Shown here in pieces: positions 24,036-32,111 of a stretch of DNA of 64,000 nucleotides. Source of the stretch: Haloimpatiens massiliensis (GTDB lineage Bacteria > Bacillota > Clostridia > Clostridiales > Clostridiaceae); contig NZ_LT854640.1 in NCBI RefSeq assembly GCF_900184255.1, forward strand, positions 2,045,103-2,109,102, in the 5' to 3' direction. The notes beneath the pieces were generated by a model. The model had not been told where the DNA came from. It made no database searches and saw only the letters and a program-made list of their open reading frames with translations. Position 1 is the stretch's first letter. Every line of letters begins with the position of its first letter. The translations under genes were made by a program, and so were the position numbers.

Positions 24036-26636
24036 CTATATAACGTCAGATAAAATACATAAAATTCCATAGCACTCATTCTCATCAATTTGAATTTTAT
24101 ATTTTTTCTCTAACTTATTCATTTCTTTTTTTATTATATAAAGTTTCTCCTTATTTTTCTTTAGCTTTTCAGCTGAAAATTTCTCACTTATTCTTGTATT
24201 ACCAACTAAACTATCTATCATAAAAGAAATATGCATTGCAAGACCAACAACCATATCATACTGTTTTTTTATACCAAATACATATAAAAGATTATCAATA
24301 GTTTCTTTAACATCATCTAATACTTTAGAATAATTTGTGTAATTCAATGAGCTTTTTAACCCTTCACAAATATCATTATAACCCATACTTATCTTAATAA
24401 TATTCTTTAACTTATCAATACCTTTAGCACTTTTTAATTCATTCGTTTTAAAATACTCTACACCATCTATATTTAAAGAATATTCATCTATAATTACTAT
24501 AACATTTTTCTCTTCAATAATCTTGTTTACAGCTTTACAAAAATTCTGTTCATTTTCGTGAGGAATAAGTACTATATCTATATCTTCGATGCATGTAGCT
24601 AAATTTTCTTTTATAATTCTTTTACTTTCTTTATCCAAACCTTCAGAAATATTATATCCTATAATTATTATATTCTCCTTCCGCTCTTTACTAATCCTTC
24701 TAATAGCACCATTTTTCATTATTTCTATTATAGAATTATATACCTCTGCAAGTGAAAAACCTACATTTAATTTTTGCATAGCCTCTAATACTATTAAAGT
24801 GGTTACCATAGGAATAGACCTAACCTCTATACCAAGCTCTTCCTTAACAATGCTATCAAAAGAATTTAGTGAACCCATATCCGTTAATAACAACATACCA
24901 TCTTTAGCATTAATAGTCTTTATAGTTTTTTTAAATTCCTCAATAATTTGCTTATAACTTTTATTAAGGTTCATATCAAATGAATAAATATTTCCTTCAC
25001 CTAATATATCTTTAACAACCTTTACCATACTGCTTGCTGTACTATCACCATGCATAGCTACAATAACACTTATATTATGATTAATTATTGTATTTTCTTC
25101 TGCTAAATCTTTAGCTAAAAATAAAGTAATATACGCGGCATCCTCTATAGATAAAAATATATTAAATTCATTTTCTATTATATTAACTATTTTTAAAGCT
25201 ACTTTAAATTGCTCTTTATTCTGCTGTCTTACTTCATTTATATCCAGCTTATTAGGATTATTTTTAAACAAATTATTATCAATAATGTAATTTATATAAA
25301 TTGCCATATGATAAAACTTTTTTTCGCTTAGTACTACTGATAGTTCATTTTGTATTACATCTTTTATATTCTGACAAAGCTCAAAAAATTTTGTATTCAT
25401 AAATAATTTTTCTATAAGAGCATTATCTACTATACCTTCTCTAAAAAGTGATAATTGTACTTTACTTTCATCATCACTTTCTTCTTTTTTTACTTCTTTA
25501 AATCCAAGATTTTCTTCTTTTCCTGATGGATAAAATATATAATAATCTATATCCTTTGGAATTAAAATCTCTACCTCATATGCTTTACCTCTATAGTTGC
25601 TTTTTATCCTGCCTAATGAGCTACTAAAATAATTTGAATTCAACTCTAAAACTTCACTAAAATTCTTTATGCAATTAAGATATGCATTTGCTACAGCTAA
25701 TCTAATATCACTTTGCAATTGACCTACATTATTTTTGCATTCATAAAGCAATAATGACTTCATAATTTGTCTGTGTGCCTTAATAGGCTTATTTACCCTT
25801 AAAGCCTCTTTTTTTAAAAAGTACTTAACAAGCTCAATCCTCTCAACTAAGCTTCTCTCTCTTAGTGGTGGAATTTCAATAACCATAGGAATTCTTCTAT
25901 TAAATGTATCTAACATAGTGGATTCAGGATTTTCAGTGGTTGCTGCTATTATTAATACCTCTGAACTTATTTCCTTAGAAGACTGTCCCATTCTTTTAAA
26001 AACACTCTTATCTATAAATGTAAACAACATTTCCTGACCTTCTGGTGGTAGTCTATGTACTTCATCTAAAAATAAAATTCCTTTATCTGCAACTTCTAAA
26101 AGTCCTTTTTTAGAATTCTGCGCCCCGGTATATGCTCCTTTTTCTACTCCAAAAATGTGGGCCATTAAAAGCTGAGGATTATTAGCATAATCAGCACAAT
26201 TAAATGTAACAAATGGAGCACCTTCATCTCTAACTCCAGCTTCTATCGAAAAATCATACATATACTTTGCCAGCATACTCTTTCCAACACCAGTTTCACC
26301 ATAAATAATGGAGTGTAGTCCATATGGAGGATATAAAATTGCGGCCTTAGCCTTTTCTACTACCTTTTCTAAACTATGCCTCTTACCAATAAGAGTAGAA
26401 AAGCAACTCTCACTATAGCTCTGTTTCTCTCTGTTTATTTTTTCAATTGGAATGAAATATACTGGTCTGGATTTAATTTTTTCAACTAATGCATCTTTAC
26501 ACAATTGATTTAAATAATTACTTACATTAGCCCTGCTAATTTTAAGTTTGCTTGCAATATCTTCAGCAGTTATTCCTTTATTAGAACCTTTATACAACTG
26601 TTTTAAAATATTATATACTTTTTCTTTATTCCTCAT
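24036..26636 (-). CDS. LevR-type sigma-54 activator with PRD and EIIA-like domains
   Basis: An 866-residue regulator of PTS genes. Domains in order: winged HTH (about 5-55, ASKLKISRANVSNYL), AAA+ domain with Walker A YGETGVGKS near 113, the sigma-54 contact loop GAYTGA at 167-172 and Walker B ILFLDE near 187; PRD1 about 405-515; mannose-type EIIA with its phospho-His in MHGDSTA at about 529; an EIIB-like segment; and PRD2 at the C-terminus. Phosphorylation by HPr and the PTS would set its activity. The ATG at 26636 is preferred over GTG 26645, which touches the ribosome site. The PRD segments YITLFLAKD and NECYGILCIL lack the His usually seen there. Confidence 0.92.
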   Translation of the reverse strand: MRNKEKVYNILKQLYKGSNKGITAEDIASKLKISRANVSNYLNQLCKDALVEKIKSRPVYFIPIEKINREKQSYSESCFSTLIGKRHSLEKVVEKAKAAILYPPYGLHSIIYGETGVGKSMLAKYMYDFSIEAGVRDEGAPFVTFNCADYANNPQLLMAHIFGVEKGAYTGAQNSKKGLLEVADKGILFLDEVHRLPPEGQEMLFTFIDKSVFKRMGQSSKEISSEVLIIAATTENPESTMLDTFNRRIPMVIEIPPLRERSLVERIELVKYFLKKEALRVNKPIKAHRQIMKSLLLYECKNNVGQLQSDIRLAVANAYLNCIKNFSEVLELNSNYFSSSLGRIKSNYRGKAYEVEILIPKDIDYYIFYPSGKEENLGFKEVKKEESDDESKVQLSLFREGIVDNALIEKLFMNTKFFELCQNIKDVIQNELSVVLSEKKFYHMAIYINYIIDNNLFKNNPNKLDINEVRQQNKEQFKVALKIVNIIENEFNIFLSIEDAAYITLFLAKDLAEENTIINHNISVIVAMHGDSTASSMVKVVKDILGEGNIYSFDMNLNKSYKQIIEEFKKTIKTINAKDGMLLLTDMGSLNSFDSIVKEELGIEVRSIPMVTTLIVLEAMQKLNVGFSLAEVYNSIIEIMKNGAIRRISKERKENIIIIGYNISEGLDKESKRIIKENLATCIEDIDIVLIPHENEQNFCKAVNKIIEEKNVIVIIDEYSLNIDGVEYFKTNELKSAKGIDKLKNIIKISMGYNDICEGLKSSLNYTNYSKVLDDVKETIDNLLYVFGIKKQYDMVVGLAMHISFMIDSLVGNTRISEKFSAEKLKKNKEKLYIIKKEMNKLEKKYKIQIDENECYGILCILSDVI

Positions 26637-26681
26637 TTGCTCCACACCTTTTAGTAAAATATTTAAGTATAGCTGAATTAA

Positions 26682-26726
26682 ACTAAAAGCACTACCAAAA
26701 TATATTAAAAATTTCGATAGTGCCTA
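26682..26726 (-). terminator. Terminator-like hairpin after the oligopeptidase gene
   Basis: In minus orientation GGCACTATC and GGTAGTGCT pair around about 19 bases, followed by TTTTAG. It would end the oligopeptidase transcript and separate it from the activator gene. Confidence 0.5.
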
Positions 26727-26744
26727 TTTTATTAGTATATTTAT

Positions 26745-26762
26745 CAGCATTTATTATGCCAA
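26745..26762 (-). promoter_or_regulatory. Possible degenerate sigma-54 element upstream of the activator gene
   Basis: TTGGCATAATAAATGCTG keeps the GG-GC spacing of the two strong sigma-54 sites but differs at two conserved positions. It lies 109 bases upstream of the activator ATG. A hairpin with a weak T-run lies just downstream, so it may be inactive. Confidence 0.3.
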
Positions 26763-26784
26763 TATTTGATTATATTATCCGCTA

Positions 26785-28482
26785 TTACATATTACTATCA
26801 TTCACATTATTTAACCATTTTTTAACTGGCCCTATAACACTTTGGATGCATCCATCTTCAAATGGATTCTTTAGGTTTGCAAGTTCTACAAGTTCTAAGA
26901 ACGACTTACTTCCGCCAGCTTTACATAATGTTAAATAATCTTCCCAAGCCTTTTCTCTATTTTCATTAGCCTTAACCCAGAATTGTAGAGCACAAACTTG
27001 AGCTAATGTATAATCTATATAATAGAAAGGTGATTGGAATATATGACTTTGTCTAAACCAGAATCCTCCTCTATTTAAGAAATCACTATCTTCATAATCT
27101 TTACTTGGCAAGTATTTTTTCTCAATTTCTCTCCAAGCTTTCTTTCTCTCCCCTGGAGTAGCTTCTGGGTTTTCGTATACAAAGTGTTGGAATTCATCTA
27201 CAGTAACCCCATAAGGTATAAATGTTAAAGCACTTCCTAAATGAGAGAATTTATATTTTAACTCATCTTCCTTAAAGAATAATTTCATCCAAGGCCAAGT
27301 GAAAAACTCCATGCTCATAGAATGTATTTCTGCTGCTTCATAAGTTGGAAATGCATATTCTGGTACCTTAAAGTTTCTACTTGAATATGCTTGAAATGCA
27401 TGTCCTGCCTCGTGAGTAAGTACATCTACATCTCCAGAAGTTCCATTAAAGTTAGAAAATATAAATGGTGATTTAAATTTACCTATGAAAGTGCAATATC
27501 CTCCACCAGCTTTTCCCTTCTTGCTAACTAAATCCATAAGCTCGTGTTCTACCATAAATGTAAAGAACTCATTAGTTTCATCTGACAATTCTTTGTACAT
27601 TTGCTTTCCATTATTTAATATCCAATCAGGATCTCCCTTCGGTACTGCATTACCTGTTAAGAATTTTAATGGTTCATCATAATATTTAAGCTCTTTAAAT
27701 CCTAATCTTTTAGCTTGTCTTTCCTTCAATTCTTCTGCCACAGGAACTATATAATCTAATACTTGTTTTCTATAATTAGCCACCATCTCTGCATTATAAT
27801 CGGATCTCATCATTCTTATATATGCAAGCTCCACGAAATTATTATATCCTAATTTTTTAGCCATTCTATCTCTTACTTTTACCAATTTATCATATATTTC
27901 GTCAAACTTGCTTTCATTTTCCACATAGAAATTAGTAGAAGCTTCGTAAGCTCTCTTTCTCATTTCTCTATCTTTTGACTGTATGAAAGGTTCAAGCTGA
28001 GATAAATTTCTCTCTTCTCCTTCAAACATTATCTTAGCTGAAGCCTTCAGTTTATCGTACTCTGTAGTTAATTTATTTTCTTCCTTTAAATACTCTATTA
28101 TCTTTAAATCAAAAGATTTTAACTGCATTTCTGCCAATGTGAAAAGCTGTTTTCCCCATTTTCCCTCTAATTCTTTTCTAAATTTTGAATTTACTAAGGT
28201 TTCATAGTACTTAGATATTAATCCTTCGTACTCTGGCATATTTTCATCCATAAACTCTTTTTCTTTTTCATAAAATTCATCTACTGTGTTTATGGAGTTT
28301 CTTATGCCAACTAATTCAGCCATAGATTCTACATCACTTCTTAGGGAGTTTATTTCTTCCATTATTTTATCTTGCTCTTCTAAAGATGCTGCTTCCCTAA
28401 AACTACTAATTAGTTTTGTAAAATCTTTTTCTACTTTTTTCATATCTGGTCTTACATATTGGTAATCTTTAAATTTTAGCAT
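26785..28482 (-). CDS. M3-family oligoendopeptidase F-like metallopeptidase
   Basis: A 565-residue cytoplasmic zinc peptidase that trims oligopeptides. The active site HEAGH is at 357-361 (DVLTHEAGHAFQAY), with the third ligand in AAEIHSMSMEF near 385. The helical N-terminal lid region runs to about 200. Length is a little short of classical PepF (about 600) but matches the clostridial M3 group. GAGGGGG precedes the ATG. It stands alone. Confidence 0.93.
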   Translation of the reverse strand: MLKFKDYQYVRPDMKKVEKDFTKLISSFREAASLEEQDKIMEEINSLRSDVESMAELVGIRNSINTVDEFYEKEKEFMDENMPEYEGLISKYYETLVNSKFRKELEGKWGKQLFTLAEMQLKSFDLKIIEYLKEENKLTTEYDKLKASAKIMFEGEERNLSQLEPFIQSKDREMRKRAYEASTNFYVENESKFDEIYDKLVKVRDRMAKKLGYNNFVELAYIRMMRSDYNAEMVANYRKQVLDYIVPVAEELKERQAKRLGFKELKYYDEPLKFLTGNAVPKGDPDWILNNGKQMYKELSDETNEFFTFMVEHELMDLVSKKGKAGGGYCTFIGKFKSPFIFSNFNGTSGDVDVLTHEAGHAFQAYSSRNFKVPEYAFPTYEAAEIHSMSMEFFTWPWMKLFFKEDELKYKFSHLGSALTFIPYGVTVDEFQHFVYENPEATPGERKKAWREIEKKYLPSKDYEDSDFLNRGGFWFRQSHIFQSPFYYIDYTLAQVCALQFWVKANENREKAWEDYLTLCKAGGSKSFLELVELANLKNPFEDGCIQSVIGPVKKWLNNVNDSNM

Positions 28483-28738
28483 AAATTATTCCCCCTCTTT
28501 ATTAAACTTTACAATGATACCATTTTACCACACTTAAATCTTTTTTTAAATTTCTATTTTCAGTTATTTTCTCTAAATTCATATTATTTTCACAATTCAC
28601 GCATATTGGACTTTTATTGGAACCATAAAGACCTTAATGGAAGGACTGAAATGGACCGAATTTTTAAGGATAAATTATAAATAAAGAGATACTAAAGTAT
28701 TATCCATGTATATCCCTAAAATATAGACAATATGACCA

Positions 28739-28767
28739 TTGTCATACCTCATATAGGGATGTACAAT
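28739..28767 (+). promoter_or_regulatory. Sigma-A promoter of the riboswitch-yitT transcript
   Basis: TTGTCA and TACAAT are 17 bases apart, about 30 bases upstream of the riboswitch aptamer. Confidence 0.65.
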
Positions 28768-28796
28768 AAAGATGAAATAGAGATAAAACTAAATAA

Positions 28797-28956
28797 TAAG
28801 TTTTTGGTTTTCTTTTGAGAAATTAAAAGGGAATGTGGTGAAAAACCACAGCAGCCCCCGCTACTGTAATAGTGGACAACTCTTAACAGCCACTGGTTAA
28901 AACCGGGAAGGCAAGAGGCGGAAGAAACTAGAGCCAGGAGACCTGCCTAAAACTTA
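28797..28956 (+). ncRNA. Cobalamin riboswitch aptamer
   Basis: The conserved core is clear: GGGAATGTGGTG, CCACAGCAGCCCCCGC, TACTGTAA, GCCACTGG, CCGGGAAGGC and the B12 box GAGCCAGGAGACCTGCC at 28931-28947. TAAGTTTT (28797-28804) and AAAACTTA (28949-28956) close stem P1. A terminator at 29083-29110 can serve as expression platform. The next gene, 200 bases on in the same direction, is a YitT-family membrane protein. Confidence 0.95.
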
Positions 28957-29082
28957 CTGTTAAAATTTTTCGGAGGGAAGAATTACAGAAGTATAATGGT
29001 AACATTGTGAGCCAATTTATAGAGTTCTACTTTGTGCTTTATAAAATTATCTCCTAAATGATTAACTGTTATCTGCTGTAAT

Positions 29083-29110
29083 GACTTCGCTTAGAAGTCT
29101 TTTTATTTTT
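29083..29110 (+). terminator. Riboswitch-associated Rho-independent terminator
   Basis: GACTTC-GCTTA-GAAGTC is followed by TTTTTATTTTT. It lies between the B12 aptamer and the yitT ATG, as expected for transcriptional attenuation. Confidence 0.75.
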
Positions 29111-29157
29111 CAATTAGTTAAAATAGCACATATAAAACAAAGAAGGAAGGAATTTTT

Positions 29158-30003
29158 ATGAATATCAAAAATTTTAAAAGACTACTATGGGTAAGCTTAG
29201 GAAGTTTAATATACGCTTTAGCTATAAATATCTTTATATCTCCACATAAATTATTAAGTGGAGGCATAGCCGGTATATCATTACTAGCTCAATATATGAG
29301 CAATATTCCCTCAGGTTATTGGGTATTCATATTAAATATACCTGTGTTTATATTAGGACTCAAAAAGATAGATAAAGATTTTATATTTTTTAGTTTAGTA
29401 GGAATGTTAACTATGTCTCTTTTCTTAGTACTAACAAAAGACATCTCTTCTTTGGTAACAATAGACGATCTAGTAATGTCAACCGTATTTGGTGCCGTAC
29501 TAAGTGGCCTAGGCATGGGAATCATATTTAGAAATAGAGCTTCTCAAGGTGGAACAGACATAATAGCTGTAATCATAAGACAAAAAAACGGTGCTAAAAT
29601 GTCCACATTATATTTTATACTAAATGGCCTAATAGTAGTTATGGGAGTATTTGCTACAAATTTAAAATTAACATTGTACACAGTATCTCTAATGTATATA
29701 AAATCTCTAGTAATTGATAAAGTTATAGAGGGGTTTGACCAAAAGAAAATAGTCATGATAGTTACTTCTAAAGCAGAACAAGTATCTCAAAAAATTATGA
29801 ACAACATAGGCAGAGGTACCACTTATCTATATGGAGAAGGTGCTTATACTGGAGAAAAGAAAAAAATCATATATTGTCTATTAACAACTAAAGAATTAAA
29901 TAATGTAAAAAAATTAGTAGATGAAATAGATAAAGAAGCTTTAATATCAATATCAGAAGCAGAAGAAATCAAAGGAAGAGGTTTCCTAAAACCTGCCCTA
30001 TAA
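29158..30003 (+). CDS. YitT/DUF2179 family membrane protein under B12 riboswitch control
   Basis: A 281-residue protein with five or six helices in the first 190 residues (YitT_membrane), including ALAINIFISPHKLLSGGIAG and RASQGGTDIIAVIIR. A soluble DUF2179 domain with RGTTYLYGEGAYTGEKKKII (about 218-237) closes it. YitT proteins have no established transport substrate. GAAGGAAGGAA precedes the ATG. The riboswitch upstream suggests a link to cobalamin or a precursor; that is inference. Its stop codon is the first base triplet of family D repeat D1. Confidence 0.9.
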   Translation: MNIKNFKRLLWVSLGSLIYALAINIFISPHKLLSGGIAGISLLAQYMSNIPSGYWVFILNIPVFILGLKKIDKDFIFFSLVGMLTMSLFLVLTKDISSLVTIDDLVMSTVFGAVLSGLGMGIIFRNRASQGGTDIIAVIIRQKNGAKMSTLYFILNGLIVVMGVFATNLKLTLYTVSLMYIKSLVIDKVIEGFDQKKIVMIVTSKAEQVSQKIMNNIGRGTTYLYGEGAYTGEKKKIIYCLLTTKELNNVKKLVDEIDKEALISISEAEEIKGRGFLKPAL

Positions 30004-30235
30004 GCATAAATTGCAGGGCAATTTATGGCTTAAGTGTGCTAGTGTGCTAGTGGCTAGAGGACTAGAATTTAGTTGTAGTGGAGAGTTGAGAATTAATAAT
30101 TAATAGTTAATAATGAAGGTGAATTTTTCTTCATCCCATTACGAAAAATTTGAAATTTAAGATAGCTAATATAATTTCACGTTGTGAAATTATATTAGCT
30201 ATCTTTTTTGGCTTAACTTAAATCTTTTATTGGCG
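30001..30235 (+). repeat. Family D 3'-end repeat, copy D1
   Basis: It begins with the yitT stop codon: TAAGCATAAATTGC-AGG-GCAATTTATGGCTTA is a hairpin that contains the stop. A second hairpin (AATTTTTC...GAAAAATTT) and a strong terminator at 30161-30209 follow, then GGCTTAACTTAAATC. The same series follows the busR stop at 34437. Confidence 0.82.
30161..30209 (+). terminator. Perfect 20-bp-stem terminator inside repeat D1
   Basis: GATAGCTAATATAATTTCAC pairs without mismatch with its complement across GTT, then TTTTTT. The counterpart in D2 has AACAT/ATGTT where this has GCTAAT/ATTAGC, so both arms changed together. Confidence 0.9.
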
Positions 30236-30383
30236 GTATTCAGTCTAAATACGTAGATATGGTCAAAAACTCTTAAAGGAGTTTTATTATAGTATTTAAA
30301 ATCTAAAATCCAGTCCGTGCTTAAACTTTAAAAATTACTACTAAATCATTTAACGATTGGTAATTGGGACTAGAGACTAAAAG

Positions 30384-30427
30384 AAAGGCTACCCCTAAAA
30401 AATAATATAGTAAGCCTTTGCTTTTTT
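30384..30427 (+). terminator. Hairpin with T-run between yitT and the next gene
   Basis: AAAGGCT and AGCCTTT enclose an A/T-rich loop, with GCTTTTTTC after. Nothing coding is seen from 30236 to 30488. A related AAAAGGCT...AGCCTTT hairpin occurs at the end of repeat C1 near 31680-31718. Confidence 0.5.
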
Positions 30428-30488
30428 CTTACAATTAAATATGTTATAATATGTAATATATATATTTTTTTGTGGGAGGTAACTAATT

Positions 30489-30740
30489 ATGTATGACCCA
30501 TTTTATAACCCAATCGAAGAAATCCTTGGAAAAATATTTATAGGTGCTTTTTTAATTTTTCTTATTATAATATCAATTCTAGGAATCAAATATCCTAAAG
30601 ACATATTTATGTTCCGTTTAAAATCAAAATTTAAATTTGGAGCCGAACCTAATGAAAATGCTATAAATTCTACAAAACTATTCTTTAAAATATTTCTTGT
30701 AATATGCTTAATATTTTTTTTACTATTAATATTTTTGTAA
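30489..30740 (+). CDS. Small two-helix membrane protein
   Basis: An 83-residue protein with hydrophobic helices at about 13-33 and 64-82 flanking a basic loop (FMFRLKSKFKFGAEPNENA). The loop recalls small DUF6199-like proteins, but I do not rely on it. GGGAGG lies 9 bases before the ATG, so it is probably real. Function is unknown. It is followed at 75 bases by another small membrane protein gene. Confidence 0.6.
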   Translation: MYDPFYNPIEEILGKIFIGAFLIFLIIISILGIKYPKDIFMFRLKSKFKFGAEPNENAINSTKLFFKIFLVICLIFFLLLIFL

Positions 30741-30815
30741 AAAATCAACTACTTTCTTTATAATTTATTTAATTTCTATATTTTCCTATTTGTATATAGA
30801 AGGAGGCCATTTACA

Positions 30816-31325
30816 GTGAACACATTAAAAAAACTTACGTATAGTAAGAAATTTATTATCTACTTTACTATATTGTATATTGCCATAATTGCTGGTTTAG
30901 CAGTGTGTAATATAAATCATATAGATGACTATAAAAACAAAACTCTAGGATATTTTTACAACATAACAACAGTGACTAAAAATAATGAAAAAATGTATAA
31001 ATGGCATTTAGGTGTACCTAGTAGCAAAGATACGAGATATATAATACAAACATCAGCAAATGAAAAGGAACTTAGAGAGTTTAAGAACTCATTAGATGCT
31101 ACAGACGAAAAAAAACATGGAATTTTATTAAAAATTTCATGTTTAATATATTTCATAATAAGTCTAATTATTGAATGCAATAATAAAAACATAAAAAATA
31201 TGCAATTCTTAAAAGGATTTGATGTATCAGCTATAATGTTTATATTTATTATGATAATAGAAACATTCTTCCAACTAGATAGCTTATTAAGGAATGTACT
31301 AAATGCCTACAATTTAATACCCTAA
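30816..31325 (+). CDS. Hypothetical membrane protein
   Basis: A 169-residue protein starting at a GTG that follows AGGAGG. One helix is near 13-33, a soluble extracytoplasmic stretch of about 75 residues (including YNITTVTKNNEKMYKWHLGV) follows, and two more helices occur at about 103-117 and 132-150. I recognise no family. Its TAA (31323-31325) is the first triplet of repeat C1. Confidence 0.6.
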   Translation: MNTLKKLTYSKKFIIYFTILYIAIIAGLAVCNINHIDDYKNKTLGYFYNITTVTKNNEKMYKWHLGVPSSKDTRYIIQTSANEKELREFKNSLDATDEKKHGILLKISCLIYFIISLIIECNNKNIKNMQFLKGFDVSAIMFIFIMIIETFFQLDSLLRNVLNAYNLIP

Positions 31326-31715
31326 AATAATATATTGTGACATAATAAATTGAAGAAAAATCTGATTTTAATTCCGTAATAAATGTATAATTGGGGACTG
31401 TTCACAATACGCCAAGAACTTCTAAATGTCTCACAGTTAAAGACCCTAAAGCTTTCAAACTCACTCGTTCCTCGTTCAAACATGAAAGCTTCTTAACGGT
31501 TCTTTAACTGTGAGACATAAGAAGTTCTAAGGCTAGTTCAATAGTCCCCAATTCTACATTTATTACTACATTAAAATCAGATTTTTAGTTTAATATGTTT
31601 ATGGTTGGAGAGAAAAACCCTACTAAAGAATAATTTTCCTCCACTACGTTACGGAAAATCTTTAATTTATAAAACAAATAAAAAGGCTCCCATAATCTTT
31701 TTATGCGTAGCCTTT
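31323..31715 (+). repeat. Family C stop-codon-anchored palindromic repeat, copy C1
   Basis: Starting at the TAA of the preceding gene it reads AATATATTGTGA, AAGAAAAATCTGATTTTAAT, then a giant hairpin from GGGGACTGTTCACAATACGC to its mirror TAGTTCAATAGTCCCC, with inner arms AGAACTTCTAAATGTCTCAC and a centre AAGCTTTCATGTTTGAACGA. Past the hairpin come AAATCAGATTTTTAG, TTTTCCTCC...GGAAAATC and AAAAAGGCT...AGCCTTT. The same order occurs after rbsR (C3). Confidence 0.85.
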
Positions 31716-31884
31716 CGTTTAGGACTTAAATCCCGGTTATTAATAATATTTTCACTAATTGGGAGATACAATTAGTCACTTTAATTAGGTACTAGTAAAT
31801 ACATAATTATTAAAATAAAATATTAGATAAAATTTAATATATTTTGCCATAATGCATTAGCTTGTCTAAATTTTAGCTTTAATA

Positions 31885-32111
31885 TTTAGACTATTGAGCT
31901 AGCCTTAGAAATTTTTTGTTTTCAAATTTCAATACCCGTTAAGAAGCTTTCATGTTTGAGCGCCGTTAGAAGCGAGTTTGAAAGCTTTAGGATATTAAAA
32001 TTTGAAAACATTAGAATTTCTTGGCGTATTGCGAACAGTCTAATAAAATATATTTATTGTGGACTTAAAGACAGATTTTTCTTATTGCACTTACGTCACA
32101 ATATTCTTTTA
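31885..32111 (-). repeat. Family C repeat, divergent copy C2
   Basis: It follows the BCCT gene stop (TAA at 32109-32111) in the gene's sense with GAATATTGTGA and AAGAAAAATCTGTC, then the hairpin GACTGTTCGCAATACGCC ... GCTAGCTCAATAGTCT. The inner arms differ from C1/C3 (TGTTTTCAAATTT instead of ATGTCTCACAGTT), yet both arms changed so that pairing holds. No gene is seen in the 783 bases between 31326 and 32108. Confidence 0.8.

Noticed and set aside
26745..26762. A third strong sigma-54 promoter
   Set aside because: Spacing is right but two conserved bases differ and a terminator-like hairpin follows; kept only as a weak candidate.
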